From: CAZFAP01 sp964516325
Lineage (GTDB): Bacteria > Auribacterota > JABMQX01
DNA: 28,542 nucleotides
Direction: 5' to 3'
NCBI GenBank assembly: GCA_964516325.1
Contig: CAZFAP010000047.1
Coordinates: 1 to 28,542, forward strand
Position 1 is the stretch's first letter, and every line of letters begins with the position of its first letter. Below, one piece after another: positions 16,393-23,839 of this stretch. The notes below the pieces were generated by a model. That model was not told the origin of the DNA. It searched no databases and saw only the letters and a program-made list of their open reading frames with translations. Position numbers and translations under genes: made by a program.

Positions 16393-18807
16393 ATGCCTCG
16401 TTTGATGTCGAAGCCCCTCGTTACGAGCCTGCTTCCCGTCGCAAAGAATTTCCTCCTTGTTTTTCTCCTGGCCGCCGCCGTTCTCATTCTCCTCTACCCG
16501 ATTTTTTCTCCCGGGTTCCTCGTCTATCGAGATAATCCAGTGCACCTCGCCGAGGCTTATTCCTACGTCGAGAACATCCGTCACGGCGGCAGCCTCCTCG
16601 AGGGCTGGTCCCTGGACAACAACGCTGGCTATCCCCTCCTCCTCTACTACCCCAAGACCGGCTTCTGGTTGATCGCCGCCTTCCATTTCCTTTTCTCGGT
16701 TTCCGTCGAGCTTGCCTACAAACTCATTGTCTTTCTTTCCATCCTTCTGCCGGTGATTGGCATTTTTGTCCTCCTGAGGAAAGACTGCACGACGCTCCCC
16801 GCATTCTTTTGCTCCCTCCTTTTCCTCGCCCAGAACAATCTGGTCCATTATTCTCTGAGCGGGATGTCGAGCAATTCGCTTGCGACAGGGGTGCTATTCC
16901 TTTTCGCAAGAGTTCTGTTCGCCTTCACTGACGATCCCACGCATAAGAAGGCAATTGCCGCCGGACTGCTCCTCGGTTTGTTGACCCTCACCCACCTCTA
17001 CATCATGGTCGGCGGAATCATCCTCTGGGCAATCGTCTTCGTTGTTTTCCTGATTTGCTGCGGAAAAGGTCGGAGGCTGCGTTCACTTTTTCTCCTTGCC
17101 GTCCCCGTCGTCGGCATGCTGACCTCGTCGTTGTACACCTATCCGTTTATGAAATCCGCCGGATGGCTCGTGCCCGCGAAAGGGGACCTGCCCCTGGTTT
17201 CCGCTGAAACGGTTCTCGGAAACCTCGTCTGGAAAGGCGACTTCTTCTCGCACGGGAAGGGTCTTGTCGCCGTCGCAAACGTGCTGGGCAATGTCGCAAT
17301 CGTCCTCGGAATTTTGTTCGCGGCGCTCGGTGTCGCGTACGCCTTCGACGGGAAGAAAAAAGAAAGAGGATTCTGTGTTCGGTTGGTCTCGATGCTCGTT
17401 TTCATCGGGCTTTCCTCCGCGGTGGCTTCGGGAATGCTCGTTCCCGGGGTTGGCTTCAAGGCAAAGTGGCTGGAGAGCCTTGGGCTTCTTCGCTCGACGA
17501 AAATCCACGGCTATCGCTTCCTCGTTCTCGCGCGGGCGGGAATGGTCTACCTCTCGGCCTACGGTCTTTCGCGTCTGGTCAGGGACAAAACTCTCCCCGC
17601 GATCGGAGGGCTTGGAAAGTTCTCCCTTGCTCGCAAATTCCAATGGCCCGTCCTCGTCCCTGTTTGCGCAATCGTTTTCTTTGCGGCAAACCTCCCCTTC
17701 TTCTTTTACGACCGTCCCCTCGACGAGATCAGGCGAAATCCCTTCTTCCCCGCCAGAGATTCGGCTCTCCTGACCACCTCGTCAAAGCTCGAGACGGCGA
17801 AGGATTTGATGAGGGTCTGCGAATGGCTCAAGAAGAATGGGGACAAGGGCAATCGCCGCGTCTTCTTCCAGGACACCCTCGGCAACGCTCTCCTCCAATG
17901 GAGGGACATCGCAAGGGGACAAGATGGGGACATGCCGCTCAGCGTCGTAACCACCGAGGATACCGTCACGCACTTCACTCACCTCCCCGCCATTTCCTCC
18001 GTGTTCAGCGGCATCCCCCAATTCGGGTCCTGGATCGGCGGAAACCTCTACCCCATCGAAAAAATCTCTCTCTCTGAATCGGGGATGTTCTTCGGCTTCC
18101 CCGTCGAGGAATTCGACGACATGGACCTCGTTCTCAAGAAGCAATACCTTCAGCGCCTCAACATCCGCTACCTCGTCACCTGTGAGCCTCGATTGCGAAT
18201 GCGGCTCACGAGCTCCCGCTGCTTTGCGCATAGAGCTTCCTTCGGAGCTTTCGACCTCTTTGAGTTGCAGGATGTCTTCTATGCGCTCCACGCCGGCGGC
18301 TGGGCATACTTCAGCTTGCCGAAGCGCTCTATACCGAACAACAAGGTCGAGGTTACTCGCTTCGACAATTCCGGCATTGATATTTCCTTCGAGAACTACG
18401 CCACAAAGATTGACCTGTGTGTCGCCGTCTGCGACCATCCCTTCTGGAAAGCCACCGTGGACGGCCCGCCCGCGCCCGACGCTGGAGGTTCCGCCAAGGA
18501 TGACCATGCCCAGGGCAAGCCGCTCCGCATCGAAAGCGACGACATCGGCCTGATGAAAATCCCCCTCCGGCTGAAAGACGAGAAAGGCAAACTCAAAAGC
18601 CTCCTGGGCAGGCACACCCTCCGACTCCGCTACCTCCCCTCCCGCGGAGCTTCCGTCCCAATCACCATCGTTTCCTCAATTCTGTCCGTCGTGCTTCTCC
18701 TCGTCCCACCTTTGAAGCGAAAACGAACCCCGCGCAAGAAGGAGGAGACTGCTCCTGCGGCAAGTTCGACGGTTGAAGCAAGTCGCACTGACGTGGCTGA
18801 GGGCTGA
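16393..18807 (+). CDS. Polytopic membrane protein, GT-C/PTPS-related glycosyltransferase-like
   Basis: An 804-residue protein. The N-terminal half has about ten membrane helices. The first periplasmic loop carries RDNPVHLAEAY (Asp47-His51) and DNNAGYPLLLYYPKTGFW, matching the pattern of the '6-pyruvoyl-tetrahydropterin synthase related' and YfhO-like membrane families, where an acidic residue plus GYPL..YP is typical of GT-C-fold glycosyltransferases. Residues about 420-740 form a soluble, mostly beta domain, and a final helix (ITIVSSILSVVLLLVPPLKRKR) is followed by a basic, Lys/Arg-rich cytoplasmic tail. The likely role is transfer of sugars from lipid-linked donors outside the cytoplasmic membrane; donor and acceptor are unknown. 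The start is ATG 16393, with a second ATG at 16405; no strong ribosome-binding site distinguishes them. Confidence 0.85.
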   Translation: MPRLMSKPLVTSLLPVAKNFLLVFLLAAAVLILLYPIFSPGFLVYRDNPVHLAEAYSYVENIRHGGSLLEGWSLDNNAGYPLLLYYPKTGFWLIAAFHFLFSVSVELAYKLIVFLSILLPVIGIFVLLRKDCTTLPAFFCSLLFLAQNNLVHYSLSGMSSNSLATGVLFLFARVLFAFTDDPTHKKAIAAGLLLGLLTLTHLYIMVGGIILWAIVFVVFLICCGKGRRLRSLFLLAVPVVGMLTSSLYTYPFMKSAGWLVPAKGDLPLVSAETVLGNLVWKGDFFSHGKGLVAVANVLGNVAIVLGILFAALGVAYAFDGKKKERGFCVRLVSMLVFIGLSSAVASGMLVPGVGFKAKWLESLGLLRSTKIHGYRFLVLARAGMVYLSAYGLSRLVRDKTLPAIGGLGKFSLARKFQWPVLVPVCAIVFFAANLPFFFYDRPLDEIRRNPFFPARDSALLTTSSKLETAKDLMRVCEWLKKNGDKGNRRVFFQDTLGNALLQWRDIARGQDGDMPLSVVTTEDTVTHFTHLPAISSVFSGIPQFGSWIGGNLYPIEKISLSESGMFFGFPVEEFDDMDLVLKKQYLQRLNIRYLVTCEPRLRMRLTSSRCFAHRASFGAFDLFELQDVFYALHAGGWAYFSLPKRSIPNNKVEVTRFDNSGIDISFENYATKIDLCVAVCDHPFWKATVDGPPAPDAGGSAKDDHAQGKPLRIESDDIGLMKIPLRLKDEKGKLKSLLGRHTLRLRYLPSRGASVPITIVSSILSVVLLLVPPLKRKRTPRKKEETAPAASSTVEASRTDVAEG

Positions 18808-19057
18808 TTTCCTCGTCTGACAGGGGGAAGGAACGCCGCTCGCCGCATGAGGCTTCTCCATCGCACGTGCCTCTCGCTGCGTGCCTCGGCATTCCAGCGC
18901 TGACACGGGCTGTTATGCGGGGTAAAGGGTGTCATCAAAAATTGCTTGCGGAACAGCTTCGCAAGATGTACCTTACCTATGACAAGACTTTGACCGCCGG
19001 GGGCGGTTGGGTTGTCTCGCCGTTCCAAGTCACCCCGGGTTATGTCAGAGGGGACCG
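18808..19057. other. Intergenic region with a short hairpin
   Basis: These 250 bases separate two plus-strand genes. The only structure I see is CTTGCG (18945-18950) pairing with CGCAAG (18960-18965) across a nine-base loop, without a T-run. No convincing promoter boxes or small gene were found. Confidence 0.35.
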
Positions 19058-22000
19058 ATGAAAAGGCATCGCCTGGCAGCTCCGTGGATTCTTGCCATCC
19101 TGATGGGGATGTGTGTCCTATTGCTGTTGGTCCTTCGACCATGGGAGCATTCTCACCGTTCGATTCCAACTTCCCCCGCCAAGACCGTGAGTGCGCCATC
19201 TTCCCCGGTGCCCAGCGAGCCAGCCGGAAAAATTCCGTCGCTGCACCAACCCGGAAAAGTCGAACCGCCGGCCCGCTTCGGCATTCTCGGGCCGACTACC
19301 GGCGCATCCCAATGGCATTTTCCGCTTGCCAGCACCGTGAGGTGGATGAAGGAATGGGGTTACCCGTGTGAAGTGATGGCGCCGCCGGGGACTAATCTCG
19401 GTTCCGTGCGCGGTCTTGTTCGAGGAGAGGGGATTGACGCCGAGGTGGTCTCGTTTGACGCGGCCCTGAAGCGCCCCACCGTTTTGCTTGTTCTCCTTGA
19501 CACGACGGCCGATGACAGTGCGACTTCCAAACTGAGGTCGTACCTTACCGGCGGAGGCTGGCTCGTCGTGAGCGGGGGCTCGCAGCTCGTCACAAAAATC
19601 GCCTCGCTCTCCGTTCAGGGTCGCCGGCCGCTGAGCCAGCATTGGAGTTTCGCCTTGAGAGAGTCCCTCACGGAAGGTCGGTTTCTGGTCGCGCATCCGC
19701 TCGTGGCGGGGTATGAGGCGCGCGATTGGTTTCGAGTTCTCAGCTTGTCCGGGGAGGTGGATGTGGCAAAAGCCGGCCCCGGCCTGTGGCTCATCGCCTT
19801 CCGAAATCCTTCTTGCCCCGCGTTAAGAGTAATGCCGCTTGGGAAGGGCGGAATCGTCGAGATTAACTGGCAGGTGTACGACACGCCGCGGCTGGACCAA
19901 ATTGAATCGAAACAAATCCTGCACAACGCCGTCGCCTGGCTCGCGGAGAAACAGCGCTGGCTGCCGCCGGAGAGAGTTCTATCGCAGAAGGTGTCCGGCA
20001 AGGTCACCGACGACGAGGGCGTCCCGATAGCAGAGGCTGAAGTTACGGCTCGCGTCTTCGCGGATTGGGGCGCTCCGGTTGACGAGTTGACCTCCAGGAC
20101 CGACGGCGACGGCGGTTTCACCTTCGCGGCCATGGCGCCCGGGGTGTACTGGTTTGAGGTCTCGGCGAAGGGATTCGCGCAGGAGGACCCCTTTGTCATG
20201 TCGCGGTGCGAAGAGGGACGGGAGCCAAAGCCGGAAGTTATCGTCATGCGGCGGACTGTCGCACTTTCCGGCGCCGTTTATTATGAGGGACGGGAGAACG
20301 CGCCGGCGCCCGAGTTCCCGGTAACTCTTTTCGCGACAGACAGGGACCCAAACATCCAGCCGCAGAAGACCGTCACCAATCAGCACGGCCGCTTTGCGTT
20401 CGAGAAGGCGCCGCACGGGAAGACGGTCGCGCTGGTTTCGGAGAAGGAGGACTGGGCCGGGTGGCACGTGGCGGAGCTTCCTCTTGATTTTGAAAAGGAG
20501 CCGGAGGAAGTGGCCATCGCGCTGGAGCGTGTGCCGTTGGTTTATGGCCGCGTAGTCGAGCATGAGACTTCGTTGCCCATCCCCGGAGCCAGGGTCGAGA
20601 TAACCCAAAATTGGTACAGGCCTACGCTGACACTCTTTTCGGAAAACGTTTTGCGGACTCAGAAGAGCGATGCGGAGAACGGATTCTCACTGCGGCTTCT
20701 GCCGGGGACATGGCAACTGGACGGGGAGGCGAAGGAGTACAAGCACGCGTTCGGGCACGATGAACACGGGCGTTTGAAGGACCTTGGGCGCATCTGGCTC
20801 ACCGTGGCCTCCGGAAAGACCGACCCCGAATGCCCGCTCGTCCTGGAGCTTGAGAAGGCTAAACGGAGGTCAACGCAGTTCTACGGGACCGTCTATCTTC
20901 CGTCAGGCAAGCCAGCTGCCGGAGCCATCGTCGAGTGCGGATACGGAACCGTTTGCAGGGCCGAGTCCGATGGCAAGTACGAAACGGAGCCCGTTTACCC
21001 CAGCCCGATTGGCACGACGGACCCCGTGAAGAAGCACAGGTTCCTCTTTGAGGTTCGCCTTGGAAACCTCGTCGGGTGCGACTCTCTGGCGTTCGAGAAT
21101 CCGCCCGAACGATGCGAGCATGACCTGTGGCTCGAGGAAGGCGAACCGGCCAAGGGATTCGTCCGCGACGCGAAAGGCAATCCGGTCGCTGGGGCACGGG
21201 TGACTGCTCTCGCTACCCACACCTTCACCGACCAATATGTCCTGGAGAAAACGGACCCCGTCTTCAGCGCCGCCGACGGCAGTTTCACGTTAGAGGGAGC
21301 TGTGCCGCGAAGCGGACGCCAGGATATGTGGAGGCTTGAGCTGCGCGCCGAGAAGATGGTTGAGACGGGGGATGAGGCAGGGAAGTACGTCGGCACGGCG
21401 AGCATTCACCTGCCGGAAAAGGACCCAATAGAGGGTTTTGAGATCGTCGTAATCAGGACCGGAGAAGTCAAAGGAACCCTGAGCTACCAAGATGGCACGC
21501 CCATCCGGAATGAAAGCTGCCGGGTGGCCCTTCAGTATCCTTCGGGGCGCGATGCGCACGGGCTCTGTCATATTCAGGGCTGTCTTGGGGAACGCGGCGA
21601 ATTCACGCTGACCGTCTCGGGGTTCCACCAGACGATTAACCTGCGCGCCAGGGAGGAGGGAAGAGAAAACTGGATTGACCCGCCGACACCGCCGCCCAAC
21701 ATTTGTCAGCTTTTCGTTGACAAGGGGGGAGGAACCGAAGGTTCGACGGCCGCAGCCAGCTTGTACCTCATCATTGATGGGGTGAAGGTCGGCGACACGG
21801 AGCTTGACGTTCGCCTTCCGCCGCTCGGTTCCATCCGCGGGCGGGCGGTTGATGGTGAGACCGGGCTGCCCCTTGAGCAGTTCAACGCGGGGACGCATCC
21901 AAGCGACCAGGCCGAGAAATGGGGGATCGGCTGCTGGACACATGGCGCAGGCCTGTCGGGGGATGCGAGTATGGGCGGACGGTTTCATCTTGGCGACTTG

Positions 22001-22390
22001 CCAGTGGCGTGGTATCCGAGTTACGAGGTCACGCTCCGCGCCGAGGGGTACTGCGAGCGCGAGCTCCGCGAACTCCCCGTCAAGGGGAACGAGACGACGG
22101 ACCTCGGAGACATTCCGCTCTATCGAAACTGGTGGGTCAGGGGGAGGGTCATTTCGGCGGACACGGGGCAGCCGATCGCCGCGACGATCACCGGGCCGCG
22201 TGATGCGACTACGACGACGGATGAGCAGGGCTATTTCGTCCTCACGATGCATCGGGAGACGACGGGCTGCATGGTGGATGTTGTTCCGGCGGACAACACC
22301 TGGCAGAAGACCCGTGTCGGGGCCAACCGGATGGGTCAGCCGAGCGCGGATGTCGGGGATGTTCTCCTCCAACGGGCATCGCCGGAGTAG
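19058..22390 (+). CDS. Membrane-anchored protein with GATase-like domain and Carboxypeptidase-regulatory-like repeats
   Basis: A 1110-residue protein. The start at ATG 19058 is chosen over an upstream in-frame start (19007) because AGAGGGG lies just before it and a membrane anchor follows directly (about residues 8-28, WILAILMGMCVLLLLVL). Residues about 70-300 resemble the class I glutamine-amidotransferase-like fold of exported proteins (FGILGPTTG, LLDTTADDSATSKLRSYL, GGWLVVSGGSQLV, GGIVEINWQVYD). Then follow about seven or eight Ig-like Carboxypeptidase-regulatory-type domains, each starting with a variant of V.G.V.D..G.PI.GA.V and often containing T.DG.F.F (for example at residues 312, 505, 605, 690, 805, 925 and 1027). 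The bulk should lie outside the cytoplasmic membrane. Similar repeat proteins are frequent in Planctomycetes, with poorly defined structural or cell-envelope roles. No catalytic triad could be identified. Confidence 0.87.
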   Translation: MKRHRLAAPWILAILMGMCVLLLLVLRPWEHSHRSIPTSPAKTVSAPSSPVPSEPAGKIPSLHQPGKVEPPARFGILGPTTGASQWHFPLASTVRWMKEWGYPCEVMAPPGTNLGSVRGLVRGEGIDAEVVSFDAALKRPTVLLVLLDTTADDSATSKLRSYLTGGGWLVVSGGSQLVTKIASLSVQGRRPLSQHWSFALRESLTEGRFLVAHPLVAGYEARDWFRVLSLSGEVDVAKAGPGLWLIAFRNPSCPALRVMPLGKGGIVEINWQVYDTPRLDQIESKQILHNAVAWLAEKQRWLPPERVLSQKVSGKVTDDEGVPIAEAEVTARVFADWGAPVDELTSRTDGDGGFTFAAMAPGVYWFEVSAKGFAQEDPFVMSRCEEGREPKPEVIVMRRTVALSGAVYYEGRENAPAPEFPVTLFATDRDPNIQPQKTVTNQHGRFAFEKAPHGKTVALVSEKEDWAGWHVAELPLDFEKEPEEVAIALERVPLVYGRVVEHETSLPIPGARVEITQNWYRPTLTLFSENVLRTQKSDAENGFSLRLLPGTWQLDGEAKEYKHAFGHDEHGRLKDLGRIWLTVASGKTDPECPLVLELEKAKRRSTQFYGTVYLPSGKPAAGAIVECGYGTVCRAESDGKYETEPVYPSPIGTTDPVKKHRFLFEVRLGNLVGCDSLAFENPPERCEHDLWLEEGEPAKGFVRDAKGNPVAGARVTALATHTFTDQYVLEKTDPVFSAADGSFTLEGAVPRSGRQDMWRLELRAEKMVETGDEAGKYVGTASIHLPEKDPIEGFEIVVIRTGEVKGTLSYQDGTPIRNESCRVALQYPSGRDAHGLCHIQGCLGERGEFTLTVSGFHQTINLRAREEGRENWIDPPTPPPNICQLFVDKGGGTEGSTAAASLYLIIDGVKVGDTELDVRLPPLGSIRGRAVDGETGLPLEQFNAGTHPSDQAEKWGIGCWTHGAGLSGDASMGGRFHLGDLPVAWYPSYEVTLRAEGYCERELRELPVKGNETTDLGDIPLYRNWWVRGRVISADTGQPIAATITGPRDATTTTDEQGYFVLTMHRETTGCMVDVVPADNTWQKTRVGANRMGQPSADVGDVLLQRASPE

Positions 22391-22391
22391 C

Positions 22392-22443
22392 CGCGAGACT
22401 GGACCGCCCGAACGTCACGTACGCTCGGGCAACGGGTCTCGCG
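22392..22443. terminator. Bidirectional hairpin between convergent genes
   Basis: CGCGAGAC (22392-22399) pairs with GTCTCGCG (22436-22443), and inside it GCCCGA (22406-22411) pairs with TCGGGC (22425-22430), giving a two-part stem with a 13-base loop. It lies exactly between the stop codons of two convergent genes, where a shared terminator would be expected. No T-run follows on either strand, so it is not a textbook intrinsic terminator. Confidence 0.5.
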
Positions 22444-22471
22444 CGAACAAGCTGGACGCCCTCTGTGCCAA

Positions 22472-23557
22472 CTACCATTTTTCGCCGAAGGTGATGACGC
22501 CGGGGCTGGAGGCGAAGGCGCGGAGACCTTCGGGGGCGATGCCGGAGGTCGGGTAGAGCATTTTCTCGAACGCGGTGGTTGACCAGACGCAGAAGAATTT
22601 GAATCGGGGGAGGTGCGTTCGCATGTCGGGTTCGAGGTTCTTCCAGAAGTCGCCCCATTGCCTATCGGTCTCTTCGGAGACGGTCTCGCCGGGCTTTGCA
22701 CCTCGCGGGCCAATTTCGGAAAAGCCCATGGGCATGTCCTTCGGGATGACGGCTTCGAGGGCGCGGACGCTTTTCATGAGGGCGTCGAGGTTCTGGATGT
22801 GCCCCTTTGTCCAGGAGATGTCGAAATAGTAGTCAATGGCGGCGATGTCCACATACTCGTCGCCGGGGTAGAACTTGTCCACCTGCCAGCTATCGTCGCT
22901 GGTTGCGTTGGGTCCGTAGCACCACAGGACGTCCTTGACGCCCTTGCTCTCGACGTATTCGACGGTGAGCTTCCAGAGTTCTTTGAATTCCTTGGGCTTA
23001 CCGTTCCACCAGAACCAGTTTCCATTTCCCTCGTGCCAGGGGCGGAGGATGACCGGCTGCTTGATTCGCTTTACACGCTCGACAAGATAATCGAGTCGTT
23101 CCAGAAGAGCTTGATGGTGTTTGCCGCCGGCAAGAACCTCGTCAACGTTCCCCTTGCGGAAATCATTGGTCTCGGGATGGCGCATGTGCCAGCGAAACAT
23201 GACGACGGCGCCCGGTTTTTCCGCCCAGGCCTCTGCGGTGCCCGGTTCGTCGTCCCCGGCTCGCCGGCCGCCTCTTTTCAGCACGTCTCTGGCGTACCCA
23301 TCTGCAAGCTCGTATTCGAGGACGACCATGGTTTTGTCGCAGGCTTTCTCAAAAACGGGCAGGCTTCGCGGATTCGTCGTGTTGTACCCGAGAAGAATCC
23401 CCGGCGCGGAGCGAATCCGGTCGAGAAGCTTCTGGGCTTCGGGACCGGGCTTTCTCGGCTGCGCACAGAATGCCGAGGGGGTGAGTGCGAGAGGTGAGAA
23501 GGGTGAGAACAGGCTCACCACAAGCCAAAGGCAAAATAGTCTTCGTCTTGGAATCAT
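22472..23557 (-). CDS. Secreted glycoside hydrolase family 26 (beta-mannanase-like)
   Basis: A 361-residue protein. I start it at ATG 23557, which gives a basic-then-hydrophobic signal peptide (MIPRRRLFCLWLVVSLFSP...) and has AAAGGA nine bases upstream; the open frame runs 41 codons further, but that part is unlike the family. The mature part is a GH26 TIM barrel: GILLGYNT near the start, VVMFRWHMRHPE, the acid/base motif ILRPWHEGNGNWFWW (Glu176) and the nucleophile strand MGFSEIGPRG (Glu281). The order and roughly 105-residue spacing of the two glutamates fit clan GH-A enzymes. Likely activity is endo-1,4-beta-mannanase, although some GH26 members cut other beta-glycans (mixed-linkage glucan, xylan). 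No carbohydrate-binding module is attached. Its transcript starts downstream of the serine hydrolase gene on the same strand, after a 282-base gap, so it probably has its own promoter. Confidence 0.92.
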   Translation of the reverse strand: MIPRRRLFCLWLVVSLFSPFSPLALTPSAFCAQPRKPGPEAQKLLDRIRSAPGILLGYNTTNPRSLPVFEKACDKTMVVLEYELADGYARDVLKRGGRRAGDDEPGTAEAWAEKPGAVVMFRWHMRHPETNDFRKGNVDEVLAGGKHHQALLERLDYLVERVKRIKQPVILRPWHEGNGNWFWWNGKPKEFKELWKLTVEYVESKGVKDVLWCYGPNATSDDSWQVDKFYPGDEYVDIAAIDYYFDISWTKGHIQNLDALMKSVRALEAVIPKDMPMGFSEIGPRGAKPGETVSEETDRQWGDFWKNLEPDMRTHLPRFKFFCVWSTTAFEKMLYPTSGIAPEGLRAFASSPGVITFGEKW

Positions 23558-23642
23558 TGGTCTGTGTCCTTTCTCTCTTGTTGCACGGGTCTCGTGGTGC
23601 AGTACGCTAAGTGCATGATTTGACAAGCACGACGATATGAGC

Positions 23643-23662
23643 ACAACCCGCCGGTTGTTTTT
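23643..23662 (+). terminator. Hairpin with T-run, plus strand
   Basis: ACAACC pairs with GGTTGT across a four-base loop (CGCC) and is followed by five T bases, a compact intrinsic-terminator shape on the plus strand. No plus-strand gene precedes it closely, since the neighbours read the other way. It might stop antisense transcripts or be chance. Confidence 0.3.
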
Positions 23663-23686
23663 GGAGAGCTTGAACAGCATTCAGAG

Positions 23687-23715
23687 AATCATCCGGTTGA
23701 TCCTGTTATCCTGTC
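23687..23715. repeat. Degenerate tandem repeat, ATCCTGTT-like units
   Basis: Three consecutive units ATCCGGTTG, ATCCTGTT and ATCCTGTC. The reverse complement resembles the dispersed intergenic CAGGATTAACAGGAT-type repeats that I recall from many bacterial genomes. Only this one copy is visible in the window, so membership in a genome-wide family is inference. Confidence 0.4.
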
Positions 23716-23730
23716 TGCTCCTTGTTTCTG

Positions 23731-23748
23731 GACCGGATCGAACCGGTC
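23731..23748. other. Hairpin downstream of the serine hydrolase gene
   Basis: GACCGG (23731-23736) and CCGGTC (23743-23748) form a perfect six-base stem with a six-base loop, about 90 bases past the stop codon of the minus-strand serine hydrolase gene. No T-run follows in either direction. It may mark the 3' end of that transcript. Confidence 0.3.
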
Positions 23749-23839
23749 TGAAAGCGCGCCCATGACGTCGAGGAGACTTCTCCATGACGCTTTATACTCC
23801 GCCGGATTTATGAATCGGATCGCTTACGCTGCTCGCTGT

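Larger units (their letters stand above)
23558..23839. other. Intergenic region with hairpins and a degenerate short tandem repeat
   Basis: This gap separates two minus-strand genes. It holds a terminator-like hairpin at 23643-23662, a three-unit repeat of ATCC(G/T)GTT at about 23687-23715, and an isolated hairpin GACCGG-ATCGAA-CCGGTC at 23731-23748. No protein gene is supported; the upstream extension of the GH26 frame through part of it is not credible. Confidence 0.5.

Noticed and set aside
15730..16848. A 372-codon antisense frame across the zinc-ribbon gene and the start of the membrane protein gene.
   Set aside because: Very rich in Glu/Gly with no recognisable domain, and it overlaps two better supported genes. 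Its composition is what one expects from the complement of Leu/Phe/Ser-rich codons.
23558..23680. N-terminal extension of the GH26 frame by 41 codons.
   Set aside because: It would place 41 residues before a clear signal peptide, and ATG 23557 has its own AAAGGA.
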